A DNA stretch of 64,000 nt. Source: Brachionus plicatilis. Lineage: Eukaryota > Rotifera > Eurotatoria > Ploima > Brachionidae. The translations under genes and the position numbers were made by a program. Where the stretch lies: contig QEOQ01000590.1 in assembly GCA_010279815.1 (NCBI GenBank), positions 489,149-553,148 on the forward strand, in the 5' to 3' direction. Positions 22,625 to 34,000 of the stretch are shown one piece after another (the first letter of the stretch is position 1; every line of letters starts with the position of its first letter). The notes under the pieces were generated by a model. The model searched no databases. It was not told where the DNA came from and was given only the letters and a program-made list of their open reading frames with translations.

Positions 22625-24720
22625 TTAAACGCTTTGGCCAGGTTCTAGTTCGTTTGGCTCGTTGTTTTTATTGCCAACTTGAGTCAAGCATTTTTTTAAA
22701 TGATCATTAATTTTAATCTCACATCCATCTTTAGCAAGATGAATAAGCACTCTTGCTATGTTCTGAGCGTCATCTAAACCACAATGCTGACTTCCCTCGA
22801 ATTCAAGATCATAATATGCCAGCATCTTAACAATGTTGCAACGACGCACTCCAAGCCAATTTGAAAACAATTTTCTGACATCGATCCATTTTTTTGCCCA
22901 TCGCGGATACTGTATACCAGAATGTGAACATTGCAGGTTTAAAAAGTTTTGCATGTCCCAAGGTCTTTAATTTTAGAAGAATTTAAATATTTTTTTATTG
23001 ACTTACCAATTACCCATCAGTGGCTATTGCAAATTTGAATTTTTTTCCTAATTCATGAGATTCAATCCATTCATCTACTTTCTTTAACACATTTTTAAAA
23101 TCTTCAGCTTCATCAACTTTATCCTTTAGAATTAAATTGAAAAATGATATTTTTTATTTTTGCTTTAAAATTTGATTCTGTATATTATGTAGGCTGATAT
23201 ATTTAATGTATCACCTTAATCAAGTTAATGGATTATAATTTTCTTGCAGTTTAATATGTGTTCATTTTTTAGGATTTTTGCAGAGGCTGAAATTAGGTGA
23301 TGCATTGAATGTATTGACTATGTGAATAATTTACAGAACCAATTTTAAACTTAAAAAAAATTAAGTTTTTTTTTTTTCATTTTTGTTCGAAAATTTTTGT
23401 TTTAATTTCTCAAATTGTTGCTTTGCGATATTCGGTTCAAAAAATTGTTGAATGAATGAATTAAACTGTAAAAATTTAGATTTCTAACAAATAACAGATA
23501 TTGTTTTTAACGATTTAGAATTAAATCTTCTAAAATTTTAGATTTAAAACATTTATGACACATTTTTAAAGGACGGTTTTTTCTTAATTCAATTAAATTT
23601 TTATTTCATACGATTTTTTAAATTAAAAATCTTAAAAAAATAAATGATCCATAATAATGAAAAGCAAAATAATAAAAAAACAACATCTTGGTATTAACTG
23701 CACCAAAATAATTGATAAAATATAAAAATAAAATAAACTAAAAAAAATTCAAAGAATTTTAAATTTTACTCCAATAATCAAGATTTTTGCTCATTTTTTT
23801 TAAATCAATAATTTTAAATAATCAAATTTAAATTTTTCAATCTATTTTTTAATTTTTTAATTTCTGCATTCAAATTAGCAATAATTAAAATTTTTAAAAT
23901 AAGTTATGAATTTTCTCATTAAAATTTTGAAGTCATAATTTTAATTTCTATTAAAAAAAATTATTCTTTGCTATTTTCTAATCTTAAATATATCTTATAA
24001 AATATTAAAAAATTAATCCATTATCACACATTTTGGTTTAAAATGTATGTTTTAGTGCGTTGGCTACATAATTTTAGACATTTTTTATGATTTAAAATAC
24101 TTAAAATAAAACACCTGTGTAATTCCAGTTAATTGGGTGCAAAAACTTGAAAGCCTTGGATTAATTATTGGTTTACAATATGAACTAAAATGGTCAACCT
24201 TTTTAATAATATTTTAATAAAAATAATTTAAATATAAAAAATTACAATCGAAAAAGATTTCATGTCAATTAAAACAATCGGAAACTCAATGATTTCGTGA
24301 GGATAATTTTTATTTTGCACTTCTGTACAAGTTGCCTCAAAGTCAATAACTCCAATAAAATCATATTTGCACTTTTCCACTTCCACATTGCTCTCTTTAT
24401 AATAACTTTTTAATCGTTTTACTAAAACTTCTTTTTTGCCACTAGATTAAATTAAAAATCAAGTCGAATTTTTATTTTTTAATTGAGTTAACTAAGATAA
24501 ACCTAGAATCCAGCTTAAGTTTGTCTAACGACTCGACCAAATCGTCTAAAGACATGTCATTTATTTTTCCGTTTATCTTGGAAAGTTTTTTAAAAACAGG
24601 ATGGGAAAAATTTTTTTTGGTACTCGACTCGCTTTTAATTAATTCCTCAGCAGAAGTACCTTTTAGCCAAGTTGGATCGTAATCATTTTTATTCTTGCTC
24701 GTAGTATTTTCCGATTCCAT
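22625..24720 (-). CDS. ERI1: ERI1 3'-5' exoribonuclease
   Basis: Five exons on minus, all in phase: 24720-24503, 24441-24246, 24198-24115, 23123-23014 and 22964-22625, giving 315 residues. A SAP-type nucleic-acid-binding segment (GKKEVLVKRLKSYYKE, about 73-90) precedes a DEDDh exonuclease: IGVIDFEATC (first D and E, about 106), EIIEFPIVLID, YCKPIINPRLSSFCTQLTGI, VDEAEDFKNVLKKVDEWIES, TDGPWDMQNFLNLQC, then HCGLDDAQNIARVL with the catalytic His and Asp. Order and spacing match animal ERI1/3'hExo, which trims histone mRNA stem-loops, 5.8S rRNA ends and some small RNAs. Intron 24114-23124 is about 1 kb; the others are shorter. AAATTAG lies 3 bp before the ATG. It is divergent from CacyBP, only about 220 bp away, so the two probably share a promoter region. 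Confidence 0.92.
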
Positions 24721-24939
24721 TCCCTAATTTAATAGAAGCATTAATTTCTTTTATTTTTTTCAAAATTTCAAAATAAAATTTTTTAATGCTAATTTCAGCT
24801 ATAACTGCTACTTAGTTGTGCAAATAAGGTTTTCATATTTTCAAATTTGTCTCGAAAAATCTAGAATGAATTCTCCCATTTATATATATGGTTTTATTTT
24901 TTTACTATTAGATTTAAATCATAAGTTTTTTTAATTAAA

Positions 24940-25683
24940 ATGTCTACAGTTGAATTAAGGATCAAAGAACTTCAAGCCGATTTAGAGGAGTATAAAACTC
25001 TTTCTGGTCAAGCAACAAGACCCTCTGTCAAGCAGTTTATCAAAACTCAAACAGAAAAATTGGAACAAGAACTGGAAAAATTGCAGAAAAGCGAAAGCGA
25101 ACGTAAATCTAAACTCGCTGCCAGTACAAATCAAACACCTGGTGTGTACACCAAAAAAATGTAACAATTAATAAGAATTTATTTTAAAAAAAATTTATTG
25201 TTTAAATTAAGTGACACTTATGGTTGGGATCAGTCTGATAAATTTGTAAAAATTTACATTACATGTCTCAAAGACTTGAATACCATTAAAGATAGTGATT
25301 TGGAAACACATTTTGAGCAGCGTGCATTTGATATTTCAATTAAAAATTTGAAAAATTTAAATTATAATTTGAAAATTGGAAACTTGTTGAATTCCATCGA
25401 TTCGGCTGGTTCATATGCCAAATTAAAAACAGACATGGTAACTGTTTTTCTGAAAAAGAAAAATATTGGAGAAAATTGGAGCTGTTTGACTGAAAAGGAA
25501 ATGATAACCAAGGAAAAGTCAACACCTAAAATTGACGAAAACGCCGATCCTCAAGAAGGTCTAATGAGCCTAATGAAAAAGATGTACGAAGAAGGTGATG
25601 ACGAAATGAAAAGAACAATTTCAAAAGCTTTTACTGAGAGCAGAGAAAAACAAATGAATGGCACAGATTTGGAGTTAAAATAA
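24940..25683 (+). CDS. CACYBP: Calcyclin-binding protein (CacyBP/SIP)
   Basis: Exons 24940-25160 and 25212-25683 join over a 51-bp intron in phase to give 230 residues, the normal family length. The N-terminal helical hairpin (IKELQADLEEYKTL, KLEQELEKLQ) is the Siah-interacting domain. The CS domain starts at YGWDQSDKFVKIYIT and continues through the FDISIKNLKNLNYNLKIGNL strands. The C-terminal SGS domain has DENADPQEGLMSLMKKMYEE, GDDEMKRTISKAFTESREKQ. The family bridges Siah E3 ligases to Skp1 and binds S100 proteins and Hsp90-type clients in cytosol and nucleus. Confidence 0.95.
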
Positions 25684-25776
25684 AAAAAACTGTATTTTAA
25701 AAATTTATTTTAGCAGCTATATTTTTTTTTTGATAACCGAAAAGAATAAAAGTGTGGTCTTGAAAATATATTTTAT

Positions 25777-26226
25777 CTAAAGAATAAATTTTGTATGTGA
25801 ACCTTTTGCTATTAGCATTTCTTTTTTTAAATCATTTAAATCATCATTTTTAAGATAAAATCTTGCTTCTAAAAACGCCATTTTTGACCCATACTTAACT
25901 ACTTGGGCATCAATTAATATGGTTTGATTTAATCTGGCCGGTTTTAAATAACTAAAATCAAAAGAATACAAAAATAAATTTTAATTTTGTTCTTGTTTAT
26001 CCTACGATATATTCATGTCAACACTGACTCCAGGTTTACGCAATGGAGTATTAAACAAGGCAGCCGTTGTGGTCATGTCGAGTAGAGTAGCTACAGCTCC
26101 GCCATGAATAGTTTTATTAATGTTAACCAGCGATTCATCTACTTTAATTTGGAATAAACACGATCCTTTTTTTTCAGGTGCGCTAATTACTTTCCACTTA
26201 AAAAATTGAAAAATTAATAAAAACAT
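25777..26226 (-). CDS. ACOT13: ACOT13-like hotdog acyl-CoA thioesterase
   Basis: Exons on minus: 26196 (or start 26226)-26006 and 25951-25777, joined in phase. The hotdog fold is clear: TIHGGAVATLLDMTTTAALF carries the HGG segment and catalytic Asp of the THEM2/PaaI group. VSVDMNISYLKPARL, ILIDAQVVKYGSKMAFLEAR, and AKGSHTKFIL at the C-terminus follow ACOT13. The enzyme hydrolyses medium- and long-chain fatty acyl-CoA, usually at mitochondria. Only about 120-130 residues are covered, against about 140 in the family. TTTTTTAAG directly before WKVISAPEK may be an acceptor in phase 0, so a short first exon could be missing upstream; I could not find it. It converges on CacyBP, with stops about 95 bp apart. 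Confidence 0.85.
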
Positions 26227-26229
26227 ATT

Positions 26230-28094
26230 TAAATAGGGACAAATATTTGAATAACATAATAATAAGTGATAAATTAATTCAATTATTTTTTTTTAATTAA
26301 AGAAAAGATATTTTTACTTTTTTACATATAATATTCTTTAATTATTAATTACTGGGTCCATCTTAAAATTAATACTTAAAAAATATTGAAAAGTTAAGTC
26401 CCGAAGTCACACTAATTTAAGATAGGAAAAGTTAAATGAAGACAAACATGGTTCAAACCGATCAGAATAAACTCAGTGACTTGTTCTTAAATAAAATTAA
26501 ATTTTGCACAACTACTGATAAATTGTAAGAGAACATGGAATGAAACAAAATTATGTATCGACCAAAAAATCGATCATCTAAGGGTCCAGCCTGTCGAGAA
26601 TTGAACCTTTATAAATCTATTGAGTTATAGGCTGAAAATACAGGTAACATTTTAAATGTGCTAATGTACCGTATCCCCTTGTTTAGCGACGCATGCTTGA
26701 ATACCATGAGTAGGATATTTGGTGCATGGTCTAACATAGACCTCACAATGTTAAATTTTTTATTTTAAAAGTCCTATGGGTCACATAGTCGATACATATT
26801 AAAAACGTTGCGTTTATAATAGAAATTCAAATAGAAAAGCAGAGCTTCAAAAAAAGTCTCTATTAGAGACTCGGGGTTTTAAACTTAAAAAAAAATTAAA
26901 TATAAAAAATATTTATTGAGTTTATTTTATAGATGCGACGTTAAGGTTATGGTAAAAAAAAATTAAATTTAATAAAAAAGTTCAATTTTAATTATTGACC
27001 CGGCATTAATTAAAATTATTTAAAAATAAGAAAATTGCGTAAAAATGATAATTTTAGTTTTTTAATTAGTTGTATCCGGCTTTAATTTTTTTATTTATTC
27101 TATTTACCAACAATTACTAAGAAAAATTCCTTTTTTAGTTATTTTAAGTTTCGATTAAACACTATTAATTTTACGCTATTTAACAAAATTTAACGTAAAA
27201 TAACATATAAACTATGTGTCTACTGTTATAAGGGTTAAATATTTGATTAAATATTTCGATTTAAAATTTTTATTTTTAAATTTTAAATGTAAATCTGCCC
27301 AACTTTTTTTAATTAAAAATTGTAATAGATGCTATTTATGTTTTTATTTCAACATCCCTTCAATTAAAAATTTAAAAATTGTTGGCTTGATCTTATTTTA
27401 ATCCTAATCATGCTATTAATGATAAAATACATTAAACATATGATAACCTATATTTTTTGGAAAGGAATTTTTTATTGTAATGTAAGCGTCACTTAGTTAG
27501 GTCAAAATCTCTGAATAAAATTAACTATTCTCAATATTTTTTTCTTATTCTTTATTTTATTTAATGAACATCGAAACTATTTATCTATTAAATTTGAAAA
27601 ATCTAAATTAATTCGATTATAATTTTTGAATAAAATTTTTTATTAATATTTAAATTTTCACTTATATCATGTTTTATTCAAATTCATCCATTAAATAAAG
27701 TAAACCTTTGAATTTAAAATTTGATCAAAGCATTTTGTGTTTGATCTGGCATCAAAAAATTCTCTCATAAAATTTGGAATCGTATGATTCGATAGATATC
27801 GTTTAAATACTATCCAAACCATCTAGGTGGATTTAGAAAAAAATTCTAGCTTAGAATAGGGTACGAAAATTATCTCGTAATTTTCAAATTTTTAAAATAA
27901 AAATTTCTGAGTTAATATTTAATTTTATTTCAAAGTAAAATCCGTATGAGAAAATTTTACACTAAAATGAGAAACGATGCCTGGAAATGTTTTTTTATTT
28001 GCAATGGATCAAAAATTTTTACTGGGTCAGTTGCTGTTGAATGCCCGATAAAAAAAAACTTGAAAGAAAAAATATTAGATCTAAAAAACATTAT
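26230..28094. other. Intergenic with a tRNA-like remnant near 26590-26645
   Basis: Mostly AT-rich unique sequence. On minus, about 26645-26590 has a B-box-like GGTTCAATTCTCGA followed by CAGGCTGGACCC, and a weak A-box-like ACTCAATAGA before it. The spacing is too short and no full cloverleaf folds, so it could be the end of a tRNA-derived SINE. The adjoining 26640-26800 is GC-richer than average and unrecognised. Nothing coding is seen. Confidence 0.3.
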
Positions 28095-28559
28095 TTAGTT
28101 GTTAATCTTACAGACTATGAGGATCAAAATAGAACCTAGAGTAATTCCTAAGTACATTCTTGCTCGACATGTTCTTAACCACATGTGTTTCCGTAAATTC
28201 TTAGCTCTCTTACTAAACAGATCACCACTAACGCTCAGACTTTCGCTTCGCTCATTTAATGCTTCCAAATTTTGACCGCGTTCAACTACTTTCTCAATAT
28301 TAACTTTCATTCCATCAATAACATCATTTACTTGACTCTGAAGTCGATTTATCTTTGTATCCGGCTTATTTTTGTTCAAATCTAATATTCTGTCATCATC
28401 CTCATCACTGCATAAAAGTGCTGTCTTAATAAAACTTATGAGAAGTATTTTAAATTAATCAATCAAAATGATTTATCAAAAAAAGTTTACAACTTAAAAC
28501 TATTTAATTCCGTTTTTATTTAAGATAAAAAAAAAACTTACTTTTTCTATGTCAGACAT
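28095..28559 (-). CDS. VAMP4: R-SNARE, VAMP4-like
   Basis: Two exons on minus, 28559-28542 (MSDIEK) and 28424-28095, joined in phase to give 115 residues. The SNARE motif starts NRLQSQVNDVIDGMKVNIEK, with the central-layer arginine in VVERGQNLEALNERSESL, then FSKRAKNLRKHMWLRTC, one C-terminal membrane anchor (about 93-110, YLGITLGSILILIV) and a short luminal tail. The RSESLS and the RxMWxRxC juxtamembrane phrase fit VAMP4 better than VAMP2 or VAMP7. Human VAMP4 is 141 residues; the N-terminal acidic part here (CSDEDDDRILDL) is shorter. The family drives fusion at the trans-Golgi network and endosomes. ACAATTTAG lies 1 bp before the ATG. Confidence 0.88.
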
Positions 28560-28802
28560 TCTAAATTGTAAAATTATAAAAAAAAAATTGAAATTAAAAA
28601 TTTTTTTTTAATTTAATAACCAAGCTACTGATTAAAATTTTTTGAATGGAAAAAAAAATTATTTGAAGCTTTTATTGGCAATCAATATTTATTAATGTTC
28701 ATAATTAACCAAATAAATTAACTTTGATTAAAAAAAAATATTTCTGTTAAATAAAAAAAAACTCGTATCCTTCTTTTAACATATTTACAATCTTTTCATT
28801 TT

Positions 28803-30182
28803 TTAAAATTCAGATCCCAAGCATAGATCTAAAAAGTTTTCATAAGAATCACGGTTGCATGTTTTACCATCATTAGTAAAAATATATTTGTAGTAGGATC
28901 CGTTAACACAAATGCATATTACTGAATTACAATTTTCGCCAAAGGCACAAACACAGGGTAGCTCACAAGGTATTTGAAAAGTGCACATTGAATATCTAGC
29001 ATCGAATAAATTGCTTGTATTTAAGCCCAAATTGGCTAATTTTAGTTGCCGATTAAATTGCGGATCTTGCAGGTTATAAATGTGAATGGTTCCTCGGTTG
29101 CTACTGGCACATAGGTAGCCACCATCTTTACTAAAATTTATTCTTATTTAAAGAAAATTAAATTGAAAGAAATTGAAAATAAATTTTTTTAAAGTTTACG
29201 AATAAAGAAGAGCCGGGTCCATTCCACGACGCAGTTCAGTTAGTTGTTTGATTTCATTTTTTGGATTTATCTCAAATATTCTTATCAATGTGCCCTTAAG
29301 ATTTTATAAGTACATTTTTACATTATATATCTTGGTTCAGTTACTTCTACTGAAGCTGTGGCCAAGCGATGAGAAGAGTGGTCTAGAGCAAGACATCCGA
29401 TTTCATGTTTATGAGCTTGAAAAATTTTCAAACATTTAGATGCACTTTCTTCAGTCTTGCTTATGTCAGCAACTTGAATAAAGCCTGGTTTGACTGACGG
29501 GAAACAAAGCAACTGGCATTCTTCGTCCAAGGTGGATAGCTCACACAAACCCTTGGGATTGTCACATGTATCAAAGGTAAATAGCTTTTGGCAGTTGTCT
29601 GGAAAAGAAAACACATGTATTTTATTGTGCAACACAATAATTAATCTAATTATTAAAATTAATAATAAATCTTAATTAAAGTTGAACTGAAAAAAAATTT
29701 TTTCTTACTTTTTAGATGACATTTTTACGGCAAATACTTTAGATTTAAATGTAAACTCGAGAATAAATTCTTTTAAATGATCGTCCCATATCAAAACTAA
29801 ATTAATTTATTATTAATTTAATTATTAATTGATTTTTTTATGCTGGCTAACCGCTATTAGGTGCAATTATTGGAAAGTTTCCTCCAGAAACAACAGCAAT
29901 CAAGTTAGTCCTGTCTAACATTTCTGCAATAGCCACACTTCCCACTTTATCGGTATCTTTATCTGTCAAATTAAAAATACAAATGAATAAAAACTTATTT
30001 AAAACTACTCAGGTAAAGCTTTTCGACTAATGGTTCGGTATTGAAAATTCTGATTCCATCGTTCATGCCGCATATAAAGCACCCTTTAGTTGATAAAAAT
30101 GATTCAAATGCGTTTAAAATCTAATTTGATTACCGAAATTTTGATTAAATTTTAAACTTAGAACTTCGTTTGAGGTAGACAT
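28803..30182 (-). CDS. WDR45: PROPPIN WD-repeat protein, WIPI3/4 (WDR45/45B) type
   Basis: Seven exons on minus, all in phase: 30182-30134, 30083-30009, 29962-29852, 29796-29709, 29645-29345, 29294-29200 and 29142-28803, giving 352 residues (the family has about 345-360). Landmarks: VLSLKFNQNFGCFICGMNDG, RIFNTEPL, TNLIAVVSGG, VLIWDDH, LIIVLHNKIHVFSFPDN, CDNPKGLCELS, LATASVEGTLIRIF, then ELRRGMDPALLYSINFSKDG. The LRRG is the double phosphoinositide-binding site, in the LRRG form used by WIPI3/4 rather than FRRG. The C-terminus reads ELPCVCAFGENCNSVICICV, YKYIFTNDGKTCNRDSYENF. The protein binds PI3P on nascent autophagosomes. Introns are about 46-86 bp. I cannot separate WDR45 from WDR45B. Confidence 0.93.
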
Positions 30183-30970
30183 GCGTACTTATTGATATGG
30201 ATTGTGTATGTTTTTCATAAGTTGCGGAACAAATATAAATGAAAGTAACAAAAAAAAACAATAATGATGTATTTACGTTTTCAAGTCTAGAATATATTTT
30301 GCGATAGTTAAAAATTATACGTAATTTATGTTAATTTAAAAAGTTTGAATTCTTTCATTTAAAATTTGGATTGTGAATTTTTTAAAGATTTTTAAACTTT
30401 GATCGTTCTATTTCATTGGGCTTTTGGGGACTTGTGTCATTGATAAAAAAAATAATAAATATTGAAATAAAAGTGGATATGAAATATCAAAATTTTGTTT
30501 TATGTTCTATTTATTTTATTGTCAATAATTATTTTAATTTATTCATCTTATATTTGATTTTGAAAATATTTTTCTTTTGGAAAATTTTGCAAATTGCACA
30601 TTTAAATAATTGTTACTTTAGCTGTGATTTATTTTTTAAGTCGAATACAAGTTCAAAAAAACTCAAAATTAATTTTTGATTGTCTGTTTAATTGCTCAAA
30701 TAAAATTTTAAATTATTAATCAAAGATAAGCTAAAAATGCAAATTTCTTATAAATTTTATTCATATATAAAATTAAATTTTCGATAAGTCTTTTAAATTT
30801 AGATTCATCTAAATTAAATTTTAACAAAATTAGAAACATTTGAAAGTGATTTATATTCTTTGTAATTTTTGAAAAAATTCCATTTGTAAATGTTCATAAC
30901 AGTGAAAAATTAATAAAAAAATTTTCATTTAAGAGAAAAAATATAATATAATATATATGATATATTATAA
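30183..30970. other. Intergenic, AT-rich, nothing recognised
   Basis: Upstream of the WIPI gene. Plain AT-rich sequence with no convincing coding segment, followed by a short TATA/TAATATAT dinucleotide run at about 30940-30970 next to the LINE tail. Confidence 0.45.
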
Positions 30971-30973
30971 TAA

Positions 30974-31345
30974 ATTTATAATAACGAATTATGTAGAAAT
31001 ATCTTTAACGAGCTATATGGTAAATTTATAGATTTTCCAAGAAACGACTCATCCTTTTGCAAACAATTGGATACATTTGAGAGTAAGTTTAGTATATGTT
31101 GTCTTGATTATGGTAAAAAGTTCTCACTAGAGTTAATTGATAGCATCTTCCAGTCTGACAACAAAGGTTTAATCGACTCAGTAAAATTTTATTTTCGTTC
31201 AATTCAATTGGCAATGATCACTAAAGAAGATTACTTCTATTTGTACAATTTTGTAAATATTTTACTAAAAGTCAATAATACTCGCTAATTATTTTTTCAA
31301 TTAGACAATTTTTTTTTTTTTCTCTAATTTGCCTATGTGGCTGAA
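30974..31345 (+). mobile_element. Probable 3' tail of a non-LTR retrotransposon
   Basis: An open frame from 30974 to a stop at 31288 reads NELCRNIFNELYGKFIDFPR and later LIDSIFQSDNKGLIDSVKFY, with no upstream exon. Then a short T-rich 3' UTR ends CCTATGTGGCTGAAATAAAT and runs straight into (TAA)n. An open frame, a short UTR with AATAAA and a simple microsatellite tail is the usual architecture of the 3' end of I-, CR1- or L2-type LINEs. The protein segment itself was not matched to a family by memory, so this rests on layout. Confidence 0.5.
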
Positions 31346-31346
31346 A

Positions 31347-31459
<113 letters not shown>

Positions 31460-34000
31460 AAAAAGAAGATTAGAGAATTCTTATTAAAAAATTTTTTAAG
31501 GCATATAATAATAGTGCATTATGTCATTATGTCATCGAAAACTGGTTAGAATTTTGATCTGTGAATTCAAATAAAACCCTCTGAAAATGCAGTCTAAAGT
31601 AACTCAAAAAAAATTTAATATTAATATCATTATCTTTAAGATAACATATATCTATAAATGATTCTTTTATATGATTTTTAAATCTTTTTTATTAATTTAA
31701 TAGAAATTTCATAATTCAAAAATAACTTAAAAGTTTGATCACCAAAAAGATGAAAGTTTTGACTGTGATCAGGGCTTGATCAAAAATAATGTGATTTTAT
31801 AATCATTTAACGAGTTTGAGTTAGAGTTTGATATCTTAATATAATCCAAAACTTTTCATTTTAATTCCACCTCTATTTTTTAGCTTTTACTTTAAATGAA
31901 TATAATGTATTATCAGCAAACAAATACTTACTTCAGCTTTTGCCTTTTGTCTTCTCTATTATAATTTTTCTTTATTATGATAGTTTATCATTTCATTTTT
32001 TAAAATTTATTATTTTGAGATTAAACTAAAGAAATTAAAATTTTTCTTTTGCTAAAAAATATGAAAAGATTCTTAAATATTCTTTTAAATTTTTAAAATT
32101 TTTATGAACCGCATCACTTAAAGGAAAAACTGAAATTTTTAGATTAATAAAAATTTAAAAAGCTTTTTTATAAATTTATGATTATTTTAGTTTAAATTAA
32201 AAATTTATATTTATTTCAAAAAGAGTTTGGAAAAGTTTCAAAGTTTCAATTTGGAATAGATCTAGGTGCTCCCTTCCTTATATATGGCTTATTTTTAATA
32301 TGATAAAAAAATTAAAAATTTTAAAATATAAATTGCTAATTATAAAAAATGTGTCTTAATAGGAAGAGTGAAAATTAGATCAATGGGTCATGAGCAATTT
32401 GCAGAATGATTAAAATTTTTTCTAAAAGAGCTATTTATAAATTCTAAGTTGTTTAAGTTGAAAATAAATTTTTTTGATCTAAAAATAATAAAAACTCTTC
32501 ATTTTATGACAAAATTCAGAGTTTAATTTAAAAACAAAATTATGAAATTGAATAGCAAAGATTTTAAATTTAAAAAATCTGTTTTCAAGTTAAAAAATTT
32601 TAATTTTATCAAATTTTAGATTAAGTTTTTAATTTCATTAGCTAATTTTTTCTTGCTTCGTTGCTCTTAACTTCACTTTTTTTTATTAAACATTTAAAAA
32701 GTTTATCTAAACAACTAATTAATTGAAGTCTTGTTATAATATTTTGGATCGGTTTTTACTTGTTCACTTTTTAACTAGCTTAATCTTTTAAAATTTCTTA
32801 ATCTTTTTAATTTATTTTATTTTTCAAACGATTAAAATTATCAAGTATAATTTATAACAGTTCTAAAATAATCCTTCAAATGTTTATATTTAATTTCTTT
32901 AATTTAAAAATAGCAATCAAAGATTTCATCTTGATGAGACATTAAAATCATCTAAAAGTAACATTAGTATTTTCATTATTAGAAATTGATAGAATAACTA
33001 GACCAATTCTATAAAATAACATTAAATGAATAAAAAAGCAAAACTTTCACTTTACTTACGAATTCAAAAAATTAAATTTGAATTTTAAATCTTCAATTAA
33101 TTAGGCCTGACAAATCAAATTTGTATAAGGTTTTCTTGATATTTATCTCAAGTAAATATTTATCCATTTCATAAATTTTCTCTAAATATATTTAAAAATT
33201 TTTATGCAGGTCTCTACAATCAAAAATTTAATCTAATTTTAACAATTAAAAAGAATAGAATTACTTTAAATTAGATTTTGCTTAATCTCTTATATTTTTG
33301 GACCAAAGATAAAATGTTCTTTTATTTCAAAACTAGTTCAATGAAAGTGCTCTTTCATATCGCTTTCAATGAAATAAAAACTTTTTAGTGTCATCTCTAT
33401 ATTTGAAATTCAGTAATTAAATCGTGTCATAAACTAAACAGTATCAATAGACGGTCAAAATGTCACGTTCAATTTAATATTCCAAATTTACATTCTAAGA
33501 TTGCTTAAAATTTGAAGGGAAAATTCTTTTGAAATCATGCCCACTATCATTTTTTCCAAACCATAAATTTTGCTATAACACACTAGTTTTGATTTTGTTT
33601 TTTTTTTATTATTTAAATATTTAATAAATAATGTTTTTGAAATTTAAAATTTAAATTTTTTAAGTATATTTGGAATTTTCAAATTTCAAATCTTTAACTA
33701 AGATCTATTAATAAGACAATGTTTGATTAGAGAATTCATTTTTATTTTTATTACAATAATTCTTGAAATTTTAACCAGATTTATTTAATTTAAAATTTCA
33801 ATTTAATTGCATCATTATATTTAATTAACAAATCTAGTTTACCTTGGACTAACCGAGTTTTTTTAGTAGAATCTGTAAGGCAGAACTATTTTAATTAAAA
33901 AGTTAGTATAAACTTTTAAGATGAATCATTGAAATACTTTTATTTGAAAAAAAAGTAACAAAATTTTCCAAAATTTATATTACTAGATTATATTTTTAGA
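31460..34000. other. Intergenic, AT-rich, nothing recognised
   Basis: About 2.5 kb of sequence dominated by A/T runs, with no frame longer than chance and no repeat I can pair. It must include the ABCG promoter. A strong acceptor (TATTTTTAG) ends one base before the ABCG start codon. Confidence 0.45.

Noticed and set aside
23385..23475. Open minus-strand piece (FNSFIQQFFEPNIAKQQF) in an ERI1 intron
   Set aside because: The flanking ERI1 exons join in phase and align with the family without it, so it is probably chance or a relic.
24190..24205. Apparent frameshift in the ERI1 exon near SSFCTQLTG
   Set aside because: Recounting the T run shows the frame is continuous.
29318..29439. Plus-strand ORFs across WDR45, AMPD, ERI1 and DEPDC5 exons
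   Set aside because: They are antisense shadows of exons whose minus or plus frame aligns with a known family.
30122..30134. A 13-base GT...AG interval in the WIPI 5' end
   Set aside because: Far too short; extending to the next AG gives a 50-base intron that restores the FNQNFGCFICG alignment.
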